A stretch of 5,031 bases of DNA from Chloroflexota bacterium (GTDB taxonomy: Bacteria; Chloroflexota; Limnocylindria; Limnocylindrales; CSP1-4): assembly GCA_005881055.1 (NCBI GenBank), contig VBHW01000228.1:1-5031 (forward strand). Reading direction: 5' to 3'. Positions 1-4,945 of this stretch are shown piece after piece. Positions within the stretch are counted from its first letter, which is position 1, and the number at the start of each line of letters is the position of its first letter. Below the pieces are notes generated by a model. The model was given only the letters and a program-made list of their open reading frames with translations, ran no database searches and was not told where the DNA came from. The position numbers and the translations under genes were made by a program.

Positions 1-2
1 CC

Positions 3-437
3 CGGCGGCGTATCGAGCCAATGAACTGCATCAGCTGGAACGTCGGGCACCTCGCCTGGCAGGAGCAGGAGTATTTCCTGACAAAGGGGCAGGGGAGCAC
101 GCCTCGGCCGGACATCCGTGAGCGGTTCCACTCAGGCGGCCCGGCGAGCACGCCGGAGTTGCGCGAGGTGCTCGACGCCTGGCGGTCGATCACCGCGGTG
201 GCGGATCCATGGCTCGGCACGCTGACGTCGGCGACCCTGCAGGAGCACCCGATCCGGCAGGGCCGACCGCTTGCGCGGACGTTCGGGCGGACGTTCGGAA
301 ACCTGCTCCAGCGCGTGATCTACCACTACTGGTACCACACGAGCGAGAACATGGCGATCCGCCAGGGTCTCGGCCACCGCCGGCTGCCGCAGTTCGTGGG
401 GAACATCGACGACGAGGCGCCGTACCGGCCCGAGTAG
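3..437 (+). CDS. DinB-family protein (DinB/YfiT four-helix bundle), 5'-truncated by the window edge
   Basis: The frame is open to the left window edge. The first ATG (21) falls inside the conserved stretch PMNCISWNVGHLAWQEQ, which in DinB-like proteins normally follows about 20-30 further residues, so the true start is probably outside the window. Counting from that ATG, His10 (GHLAWQEQ) and the pair His102/His106 (HYWYH) match the three-histidine metal site typical of the DinB/YfiT superfamily, and a GHRRLPQFVG-type tail follows the last helix. Family members are small cytoplasmic metal-binding helical bundles, some acting as thiol-dependent S-transferases; the substrate here cannot be told from sequence. 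The gene ends in TAG at 435-437, and no gene follows closely on the same strand. The family call is firm; the function is unknown. Confidence 0.85.
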   Translation, partial: RRRIEPMNCISWNVGHLAWQEQEYFLTKGQGSTPRPDIRERFHSGGPASTPELREVLDAWRSITAVADPWLGTLTSATLQEHPIRQGRPLARTFGRTFGNLLQRVIYHYWYHTSENMAIRQGLGHRRLPQFVGNIDDEAPYRPE

Positions 438-490
438 CTCGGCGCTCGGTCGCGCGGGCGCGTGGTCGCGTCCAGGGGTGGCGGCGCCAA

Positions 491-606
491 ATGCCGCCGT
501 GGCTGGCGTTGACCGGCGAATCGCCTCGAATCCTCGCCAGATGTCGCCGCGGCTGGCGTTAACCGGCGAAATCGGGCGTTTCAGGCCCAGCTGCGTCTGT
601 GGCTGG
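491..606. repeat. Degenerate tandem repeat with a 50-base period, about 2.3 copies
   Basis: Two 30-base stretches, 491-520 and 541-570, match at 27 of 30 positions and sit exactly 50 bases apart. Both contain GGCTGGCGTT followed by ACCGGCGAA. A weaker third copy begins at 591, again at 50-base spacing (12 of 16 positions match 491-506), and the linker also keeps partial similarity (531-540 versus 581-590). The second copy can form a 6-base stem, TCGCCG (544-549) with CGGCGA (564-569), and CGCCAG (535-540) can pair with CTGGCG (553-558). The repeat lies in the gene-free stretch 438-711, where I see no convincing gene, promoter or terminator. It may belong to a dispersed intergenic repeat family; that is inference. 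Confidence 0.6.
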
Positions 607-711
607 AATCTTGCACCCGGAGCGAGCGTGACGCCGTGACACCGCCCCGACTAACGTCAGCCAGCGCGTCATATGGCACACGCCGGAGGTGGCGATCGCG
701 GACGGCGCCGC

Positions 712-912
712 TCAGAACACGCGGCGGAGCGCGATGAGCCCGAGGACGAGGACCACGACGATCACCGCGAGCGTCAGAGGCGGCAACGTCGAGACCGTGT
801 GCGCGGAGTCGTTGAGGAACTGGCCGATCGAGGCGCCCCAGTCGAGCTGGCCTCCGTTGCTCCCGCCGGCCTGACCGGTCGCCTGTCCGACTCCGTTGCC
901 GTACTCGATCAC
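712..912 (-). CDS. Small single-pass membrane protein, hypothetical (66 aa)
   Basis: The frame starts with GTG at 912 and ends in TGA at 712-714. The first 45 residues are hydrophilic and rich in Gly/Gln/Asn (GNGVGQATGQAGGSNGGQ), followed by a segment that looks helical (DWGASIGQFLNDS). Residues 46-62 (LTLAVIVVVLVLGLIAL) form one strong transmembrane helix, closed by RRVF, so the C-terminus should stay in the cytoplasm and the N-terminus lie outside. There is no cleavable signal peptide. This clean order (polar head, single helix, basic tail) is unlikely to arise by chance antisense to nothing else. The start is uncertain: no strong Shine-Dalgarno precedes it, and an in-frame stop at 943-945 leaves no other ATG/GTG/TTG. 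I do not recognise a named family. Confidence 0.6.
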   Translation of the reverse strand: MIEYGNGVGQATGQAGGSNGGQLDWGASIGQFLNDSAHTVSTLPPLTLAVIVVVLVLGLIALRRVF

Positions 913-981
913 GCCCGGATCATCGCACGTGGCACAAGCAGATCAGAGGAGCCCAAGCGAGTCGCGGCGGGCGGACCAACG

Positions 982-1009
982 TTGCGCTGGACCATGGGCC
1001 AGCCAGAAT
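982..1009 (+). promoter_or_regulatory. Weak candidate promoter for the propeller gene
   Basis: TTGCGC at 982-987 and CAGAAT at 1004-1009 are separated by 16 bases and resemble sigma-70 -35 and -10 boxes (about four of six positions each). Transcription would begin near 1016, giving a leader of about 47 bases. The imperfect palindrome TGGACCATGGGCCA (988-1001) lies between the boxes. In GC-rich DNA such matches are common, so this is tentative. Confidence 0.25.
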
Positions 1010-1062
1010 GGTGATCCTGCCCCGCGACGCCGGTGACGGACAGGTCGGAAGGGAGACTCGCC

Positions 1063-2412
1063 ATGCGCACTCGAGCCCTCACGCTCGTGACTCTTGCCGC
1101 GCTCCTCGTCCCCAGGCTCGCCGCGGGTCCCGCGCTCGCCGCCCGGCCGGCGCAGGCTGCCTTCGAATCGGAACGCGCGGCCGGTCTCGACATCAACCCC
1201 CGCCGCCAGGGCAACTGGGAGCCCACCGTCGCGGTGGATCCGAACCACCCGAACCTCGTCTACCAGCTGATCACGGGCATCAACGCCTCGGCCTGCAACA
1301 ACTGCCCGGGGACGCGCCGCTCGGTCGACGGAGGGGCGACGTACGGTCCCGAGACGTTCGTGTGCGGCGTCGCGTGCAAGGGGATCGGCTGGCAGTTCGA
1401 TCCCCAGATCCGCGTCTCCGCCGACACGAACACCGCATGTGGGTGCGGAACGGTGTATGCCGCCTTCCTGAACCAGTTCAAGCCGGGCGTCCAGCTGTTC
1501 ATCTCGCACGACAGGGGAGGGACGTGGAGCGACCCGATCACGATGAACGGCGGCCTCGACTACATGGACAAGCCGATCCTCGTCATCTCACCATCGGGGC
1601 GGGACGTGTACGTCGCGTTCAACGACAAGTTCGACAACATGGTCGTGGCCTCACACGACTTCGGAGCGACGTTCCTCCCTCCGCAGAAGGTCAACGCCGA
1701 CCATGTCTGGTGGTATGCGGACAGCGGCGCGATAGCCCCGAACGGTGACGTCTTCTTCGCGCTCAATGGCGAGACGAGCCTGAGCGGCCATGGCCACGAG
1801 CTCGACGGACCGAGCATCATCGCGACCCTCCACTGCTCGCCGTCAGGCTCACAGTCCTGCGCCAACCCGACGCTGCACGCGTTCGCCACGGCCGCGGCGT
1901 CCCCGCCATGCCCGGTCCCCGGCTGCTACCCGGATTACTACGCCGGGACGCCGGCGGTCGCCGTCGACTCGGCGGGGCACATCGTCGTCGCCTACACGTC
2001 GTCGAGCGTGGACAACGCCCCGAAAGCCATCCGCGTCCAGGCGTCCAATGACGGCTCGAACTGGAGCGCGCCGGTCGTCATCAACGCGCAGGGCGACAGC
2101 TCGTTCCCGCAGATCGACCACGGTCCGGCGGCGGGCGACTTCCGGTTGGTGTGGCAGGACGACAGGACCGGCCGCTTCAATACGTGGTACGCGCGCAGCA
2201 CGAACGGCGGGAGGACGTGGGGCAGCCAGGTCCGCCTGTCTAACCTCGGATCCGGCGCGCCGTACAAGACGCCGGCCGGATACACGTTCCCGGACGGCGA
2301 CTACCTCGGGCTAGCCGTTAGCGCGACCGGCATCAACCACGTCATCTGGGGCGAGGCGGACGGATCGTCCCTCTACTGCTGCGGAGACACCTGGTACACG
2401 CGCGGCAACTGA
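1063..2412 (+). CDS. Secreted cysteine-rich beta-propeller with BNR/Asp-box repeats (sialidase-like fold), 449 aa
   Basis: I chose ATG 1063 because GGAAGGGAG (1047-1055) lies 7 bases upstream and a signal peptide follows at once: MRTR, a hydrophobic core, and cleavage near GPALA (residue 26) or RPAQA (residue 32). An in-frame GTG at 1033 would add ten polar residues and is less likely. Asp-box motifs (S-x-D-x-G-x-T-W) mark the propeller: SVDGGATY (87-94), SHDRGGTW (148-155), SHDFGATF (197-204), the shortened SNDGSNW (328-334) and STNGGRTW (379-386). WEPTVAVDPNHPNLVY (52-67) resembles the first blade of sialidase-superfamily proteins. The RIP motif of true bacterial sialidases is absent, so enzymatic activity is doubtful and a binding or structural role is possible. 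Twelve cysteines (78, 81, 101, 105, 126, 128, 258, 266, 283, 288, 439, 440) suggest disulfides after export. No sorting signal or C-terminal anchor is seen. Confidence 0.85.
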   Translation: MRTRALTLVTLAALLVPRLAAGPALAARPAQAAFESERAAGLDINPRRQGNWEPTVAVDPNHPNLVYQLITGINASACNNCPGTRRSVDGGATYGPETFVCGVACKGIGWQFDPQIRVSADTNTACGCGTVYAAFLNQFKPGVQLFISHDRGGTWSDPITMNGGLDYMDKPILVISPSGRDVYVAFNDKFDNMVVASHDFGATFLPPQKVNADHVWWYADSGAIAPNGDVFFALNGETSLSGHGHELDGPSIIATLHCSPSGSQSCANPTLHAFATAAASPPCPVPGCYPDYYAGTPAVAVDSAGHIVVAYTSSSVDNAPKAIRVQASNDGSNWSAPVVINAQGDSSFPQIDHGPAAGDFRLVWQDDRTGRFNTWYARSTNGGRTWGSQVRLSNLGSGAPYKTPAGYTFPDGDYLGLAVSATGINHVIWGEADGSSLYCCGDTWYTRGN

Positions 2413-2413
2413 C

Positions 2414-2441
2414 GACCGGCAGCGAACGACCGGCAGCGAAC
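2414..2441. repeat. Perfect tandem duplication, 2 x 14 bases
   Basis: GACCGGCAGCGAAC occurs at 2414-2427 and again, identical, at 2428-2441. It begins one base after the propeller gene's stop codon and ends just before the terminator hairpin. It looks like a simple replication-slippage product. Confidence 0.9.
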
Positions 2442-2472
2442 GGGCGCCGCGTCCATCGACGCGACGCCCTTC
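2442..2472 (+). terminator. Intrinsic-type terminator hairpin after the propeller gene
   Basis: GGGCG (2442-2446) pairs with CGCCC (2465-2469), and CGCGTC (2448-2453) pairs with GACGCG (2458-2463). That is an 11-pair stem with a single C/A mismatch and the four-base loop CATC. It is followed by TTCGATTCT rather than a pure T tract. It lies 30 bases after the propeller gene's stop and 22 bases beyond the stop of the convergent GlsB-like gene, so it could serve both strands. Confidence 0.6.
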
Positions 2473-2493
2473 GATTCTCGTACCCGTGTCTGC

Positions 2494-2755
2494 CTAATAG
2501 CGAGAGCGCACGCCCCACCGCCGCGGGGCGGCGATGAGGTGCCAGATGACGAGCACGAGGACCGCGCCGAGCGTGGCGACGGCGATCGTCTCGAAGTTGA
2601 TCCCTGAGGGATGGGCGATACCCAGCCGCGGAGCGAGGAATCCGGCCACGATCGCACCGAGGATCCCCACCGAGGATCCCGGCACGTCCGCCGGCGATCA
2701 TGTGGGCAAGGACGCCGGCAATCAGGCCGACGACGATCCACGCAAGAATGCTCAT
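2494..2755 (-). pseudogene. GlsB/YeaQ/YmgE-family small membrane protein, frame broken by a 13-base tandem duplication
   Basis: ATG at 2755 has a strong Shine-Dalgarno (GGAGGGA, 2761-2767 on the complement, 5 bases away) and opens with MSILAWIVVGLIAGVLAHMI, the typical first helix of GlsB/YeaQ/YmgE (transglycosylase-associated) proteins. After about 28 residues this frame leaves the family. The rest (GILGAIVAGFLAPRLG, then INFETIAVATLGAVLVLVIW) lies in another frame ending in TAG at 2494. The switch coincides with a perfect 13-base tandem duplication (2655-2680). Removing one copy rejoins the frames and gives an 82-residue, three-helix protein, the same length as E. coli YeaQ. As read, the first frame runs on to 2342, antisense to the 3' end of the propeller gene. 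It could be a true mutation, strain variation or an assembly error. Family members are inner-membrane proteins linked to envelope or general stress. Confidence 0.8.
2655..2680. repeat. Perfect tandem duplication, 2 x 13 bases, inside the GlsB-like gene
   Basis: CACCGAGGATCCC occurs at 2655-2667 and again, identical and directly adjacent, at 2668-2680. Thirteen is not a multiple of three, so one extra copy shifts the reading frame of the minus-strand gene that contains it. Confidence 0.95.
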
Positions 2756-2806
2756 GCACGTCCCTCCAATCGAGACCGGCGAAGGGTGCCACGCACGGGG
2801 CGCGCT

Positions 2807-2823
2807 CGGCCTCAAGAGGGCCG
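2807..2823 (-). terminator. Weak hairpin downstream of the VOC operon
   Basis: CGGCC (2807-2811) pairs with GGCCG (2819-2823) around a 7-base loop, about 65 bases beyond the last stop codon of the minus-strand operon and before the GlsB-like gene on the same strand. There is no T tract, so it is at best a weak terminator candidate. Confidence 0.2.
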
Positions 2824-2850
2824 CGTGAGAGCATTGCTGCGACCCGACAA

Positions 2851-2907
2851 TCACGCGTGAGCGGGCGTCTCACGCGTGACCGGGCGTCTCACGCGTCGGC
2901 GGGCTTC
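2851..2907. repeat. Tandem repeat, 3 x 19 bases, spanning the end of the VOC gene
   Basis: Three adjacent 19-base units occupy 2851-2869, 2870-2888 and 2889-2907. The first two differ at one position; the third differs from them at three and four positions. The third unit is the last six codons plus the stop codon of the VOC gene, so the outer two look like copies of the gene's 3' end that have spread into the intergenic region. Each of the two outer units carries the perfect palindrome TCACGCGTGA (2851-2860, 2870-2879). Confidence 0.85.
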
Positions 2908-3293
2908 TCCTGGAGGACCCAGCCGTTGCCGTCCGGGTCGTCGAACGTGGCGAACGAGTTCCAGGGGCCACCCCTGCCGTCCACCCACGTCCCGGTCTCG
3001 TCGAGGTGCCGAACGGGCGCGACCTCGACGCCTCGATCGATCAGCCAGCCCCGCGCCGCCTCGATGTCGCCGACGACGAGCTGGAGGCCCTGGACCGAGC
3101 CGGGCGGCGTGTTCACGATCCCGATGCCGATGCAGATCGAGCAGGCCGAGCCCGGCGGCGTCAGCTGGACCACGCGCATCCCGTTGCGCAGGCCCGTATC
3201 GACGTCGCAGACGAACCCGGCGCGCTCGTAGAACGCCTTCGCCCGATCGACGTCCGTCGTCGGGACCGGCACGAGCTCCAGCTTCAGGTCCAC
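2889..3293 (-). CDS. VOC-superfamily protein (glyoxalase/bleomycin-resistance fold), 134 aa
   Basis: GTG at 3293 is preceded at 5 bases by a purine-rich GGAGGAG Shine-Dalgarno, and the protein then starts exactly where VOC domains start (MDLKLELVPVPTTDVDRAKAFYERAGF). Longer reading from 3410 would run into the upstream gene and adds low-complexity residues, so it is rejected. TTDVDRAKAFYERAGF (12-27) and FDDPDGNGWVLQE (117-129) are the two hallmark segments of the paired beta-alpha-beta-beta-beta modules, and Glu129 sits where the last-strand metal ligand usually lies. VOC proteins include glyoxalases, dioxygenases and drug-binding proteins; the substrate here is unknown. The gene is the last of an operon and starts 25 bases after the SRPBCC gene. 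Its 3' end is duplicated in the flanking 19-base repeats. Confidence 0.9.
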   Translation of the reverse strand: MDLKLELVPVPTTDVDRAKAFYERAGFVCDVDTGLRNGMRVVQLTPPGSACSICIGIGIVNTPPGSVQGLQLVVGDIEAARGWLIDRGVEVAPVRHLDETGTWVDGRGGPWNSFATFDDPDGNGWVLQEKPADA

Positions 3294-3318
3294 GGCCGCT
3301 CCTCCTCCCACGTCCACG

Positions 3319-3801
3319 TCAGCCGACCGGGACGAGGCGGCCGAGGAGCTCCTCGAGGCGATCGAAGCCCTCGCGCAGGCCGTCGGCCATCCCGGCCTGG
3401 ACCATCGCATCCCGCGCCTCGACCGACTGGTAGACCGAATGCGTGTGGATCACGGTCTTGCCATCGCGCTCCTCGAGCAGGAGCGAGTCGAGCGAGACGT
3501 GGCCCGGGGCGCCTTCGAACTCGAACGTCTGGACGATGCCGTCGGGCGACGGCTTGCCGTGGAACACGCCGTGGAAGCCGTATTCGGTGCCGTCCTTCTC
3601 GACGTGGACGTACCGCCACGCTCCACCGTCGACGGGATCCCAGCGGTCGACCCGCATCTCGAGCCGGCGGGGACCCAGCCACTGAGCCAGCAGCTCCGGA
3701 TCGATGTACGCGCGGTAGACGAGATCGCGCGGCGCGTCGAACTCGCGGCTGATGTCGATGAACGGGACGTCCTGCGGGGCGGTGATCGAGAGCTCGGGCA
3801 T
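3319..3801 (-). CDS. SRPBCC / AHSA1-type (START-like) domain protein, 160 aa
   Basis: ATG at 3801 has the Shine-Dalgarno AAGGAGG (3807-3813 on the complement) 5 bases upstream. The protein has the usual AHSA1-like layout: a first strand and helix (REFDAPRDLVYRAYIDPE, 19-36) running into the typical QWLGP (40-44), strands with DPVDGGAWRY (55-64) and FHGVFHG (76-82), and a long C-terminal helix (GMADGLREGFDRLEELL, 137-153) that closes the hydrophobic cavity. Such cytoplasmic proteins bind small hydrophobic ligands. Despite the domain name, small bacterial members have no established Hsp90 role. The gene lies between an ArsR regulator and a VOC gene, a recurrent arrangement, with a 28-base gap to the regulator. 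The ligand cannot be named from sequence. Confidence 0.9.
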   Translation of the reverse strand: MPELSITAPQDVPFIDISREFDAPRDLVYRAYIDPELLAQWLGPRRLEMRVDRWDPVDGGAWRYVHVEKDGTEYGFHGVFHGKPSPDGIVQTFEFEGAPGHVSLDSLLLEERDGKTVIHTHSVYQSVEARDAMVQAGMADGLREGFDRLEELLGRLVPVG

Positions 3802-3829
3802 GGAATCCTCCTTCAGTCGTATCGGCTCG

Positions 3830-4165
3830 TCATTGGCCGGGGCGTCGCTGGAGCGTGGCGAGCAACTCGTCGAGGCGCTCGAAGCTCTCGTCCCAGTACT
3901 CGCGGTAGCGAGCGAGCCACGCCGTCGCCTCCATCAGCGGCGCGGCCTCCAGGTGGCTGAGGCGGGCCGTGGCCCGCTTCGTGCGTGAGATGAGCCCGGC
4001 TCCCTCCAGCACCTTGAGGTGACGGGAGATCGCCGGCTGGGAGACCGCGAACGGGCTCCGCAGCTCGCCGACGGTGAGGTCGCCCTCCATGAGGCGGGCG
4101 AGGATCGCGCGGCGTGTCGGATCGGCAAGTGCTCCGAATACGGTGCTCAACTGGTCAGAGGGCAT
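3830..4165 (-). CDS. ArsR/SmtB-family winged-helix transcriptional regulator, 111 aa
   Basis: The protein has the standard ArsR layout: MPSDQLSTVFGALADPTRRAIL (1-22), then LTVGEL (30-35), the recognition helix SQPAISRHLKVLEGAGLI (42-59) and a basic wing (SRTKRATARL). The ELCVCD metal-binding motif is absent and the protein has no cysteine, so it is not a classical metal sensor. The C-terminal helix WLARYREYWDESFERLDELL (83-102) is typical of the ArsR subgroup paired with SRPBCC/AHSA1 genes, as here. ATG 4165 is the only start that gives the usual N-terminus. It has no visible Shine-Dalgarno, and a palindrome lies one base upstream, so the mRNA may have a very short leader. The gene is first in an operon with the SRPBCC and VOC genes and probably represses itself. 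Confidence 0.93.
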   Translation of the reverse strand: MPSDQLSTVFGALADPTRRAILARLMEGDLTVGELRSPFAVSQPAISRHLKVLEGAGLISRTKRATARLSHLEAAPLMEATAWLARYREYWDESFERLDELLATLQRRPGQ

Positions 4166-4166
4166 T

Positions 4167-4184
4167 CATAACCACGTAGTTATG
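4167..4184. promoter_or_regulatory. Palindromic operator candidate before the ArsR gene
   Basis: CATAACCACGTAGTTATG is an inverted repeat in which 8 of 9 base pairs match (arms CATAAC/GTTATG). It begins one base upstream of the ArsR start codon. ArsR-family dimers bind 12-18 base AT-flanked palindromes at their own promoters, so this is the obvious autoregulatory site. It stands out as AT-rich in a very GC-rich region. Binding by this particular regulator is inferred. Confidence 0.65.
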
Positions 4185-4235
4185 GAGTGATGGAGGCATT
4201 GAACCCCATCGCGCCGCGGCTGTCAAACGCCCACG

Positions 4236-4241
4236 TAGACT
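4236..4241 (+). promoter_or_regulatory. Candidate -10 element placing a leaderless start at the AAC(2') ATG
   Basis: TAGACT fits the TANNNT -10 pattern and ends six bases before ATG 4248, the spacing expected for leaderless transcripts. No Shine-Dalgarno precedes this ATG and no -35 box is seen at the normal distance. The element overlaps CCACGTAG (4231-4238), which is identical to 4172-4179 in the ArsR palindrome. Confidence 0.35.
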
Positions 4242-4247
4242 CGGGCG

Positions 4248-4817
4248 ATGAGCACTCGCAAGGACCTGGCAGCGGTCACGAGGGTACGCCGCGTCCTTTC
4301 CGGGGAGCTGGGCCACGCCGAGATCCGGGCGATCCGACGGATCCTGTGGGCGGCGTTCCCGGAGGGGGACGAGGGCTTCACCGAGGAGGACTGGCAACAC
4401 GGGCTCGGGGGCGTGCACTTCGTCCTCGATCTCGAAGGGCGGATCGTCGGGCACGCCTCCGTGGTCGAGCGCGAGCTCCACGTCGGCGATCGGCCGCTGC
4501 GGACCGGGTACGTGGAGGCCGTGGCCGTCGAGCCGGCCTGGCAGGGCAGGGGGCTCGGCACGCTCCTCATGAGGCACGTCACAGACGACGTGCGCGAGCG
4601 GTTCGAGCTCGGCGCCCTGGGGACCGGCAGCCACCGCTTCTACGAGAGGCTTGGATGGCGGACCTGGGCGGGTCCCTCGTTCGTCCGCACCGCACGCGGC
4701 GCGCTTCCGACCCCCGATGAGGACGGGTTCATCCTCGTGCTGCCGACGCGTGCGTCCCCGCCGATGGACTTCGCTGCGCCGATCAGCTGCGAGTGGCGCC
4801 CCGGCGACGTCTGGTAG
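4248..4817 (+). CDS. aac(2')-I: Aminoglycoside 2'-N-acetyltransferase, AAC(2')-I type (GNAT), 189 aa
   Basis: The protein transfers acetyl from acetyl-CoA to the 2'-amino group of aminoglycosides, by family homology. From memory it aligns along its whole length with Mycobacterium tuberculosis AAC(2')-Ic (181 aa): FTEEDWQHGLGGVH versus FTETDWEHTLGGMH, GYVEAVAV versus GYVEGVAV, TPDEDG versus TPDDDG, and the C-terminus CEWRPGDVW versus CDWRAGDVW. Glu90 corresponds to Glu82 and Tyr132 to Tyr126, the residues proposed in catalysis; Asp187 and the terminal Trp189 match the aminoglycoside-contacting end. QGRGLG (99-104) is a canonical acetyl-CoA loop. An in-frame stop (TAG, 4236-4238) makes ATG 4248 the only plausible start, without a Shine-Dalgarno. 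It is divergent from the ArsR operon with an 82-base gap. No mobile element is nearby, so it looks chromosomal and intrinsic. Its natural role may be other than resistance. Confidence 0.9.
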   Translation: MSTRKDLAAVTRVRRVLSGELGHAEIRAIRRILWAAFPEGDEGFTEEDWQHGLGGVHFVLDLEGRIVGHASVVERELHVGDRPLRTGYVEAVAVEPAWQGRGLGTLLMRHVTDDVRERFELGALGTGSHRFYERLGWRTWAGPSFVRTARGALPTPDEDGFILVLPTRASPPMDFAAPISCEWRPGDVW

Positions 4818-4839
4818 GGCCTGGCCGACTTACGGTGCT

Positions 4840-4863
4840 CGTACTCGGGTCGATCGGGGTACG
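4840..4863. repeat. Inverted repeat upstream of the last gene
   Basis: CGTAC (4840-4844) and GTACG (4859-4863) form an inverted repeat around 14 bases. The right arm overlaps TACGAT (4860-4865), a possible -10 element for the gene starting at 4946, but no good -35 box is seen. The rest of 4818-4945 holds only the Shine-Dalgarno of that gene. Confidence 0.25.
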
Positions 4864-4945
4864 ATGCCGCCCGAAGAAGCACGGCGCGCCCAACGTCGCT
4901 GCGGAAGGACCGGGTACGTCACGCTCGGACGGGAGGAGCCCAGCC

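Noticed and set aside
209..562. A plus-strand frame over the DinB 3' end and the 50-base repeat
   Set aside because: It is a shifted reading of the DinB gene with shadow-type Arg/Ala/Pro composition, and its end only runs through the repeat.
692..699. GCGATCGC palindrome, resembling the cyanobacterial HIP1 repeat
   Set aside because: It was noticed only once and is expected by chance in GC-rich DNA; nothing else suggests a cyanobacterium.
943..1509. A 188-codon minus-strand frame overlapping the start of the propeller gene
   Set aside because: It is antisense to the signal peptide and first blades of a convincing gene, with Arg/Gly/Ala-rich composition and no motif.
2342..2755. A long minus-strand protein starting with the GlsB first helix and ending antisense to the propeller gene
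   Set aside because: Only the first 28 or so residues look like the family; the rest is out-of-frame readthrough caused by the 13-base duplication.
2851..2907. CRISPR-like array of three units
   Set aside because: The units are only 19 bases, directly adjacent without spacers, and one of them is coding; it is a simple tandem repeat.
3294..3410. N-terminal extension of the VOC protein up to 3410
   Set aside because: It would overlap the SRPBCC gene, adds Ser/Arg/Ala-rich residues unlike VOC proteins, and ignores the good Shine-Dalgarno before GTG 3293.
3006..3752. A 248-codon open frame on the plus strand across the SRPBCC and VOC genes
   Set aside because: It is antisense to two well-supported genes, is dominated by Arg/Ala/Pro/Gly residues as GC-rich shadow frames are, and has no recognisable domain.
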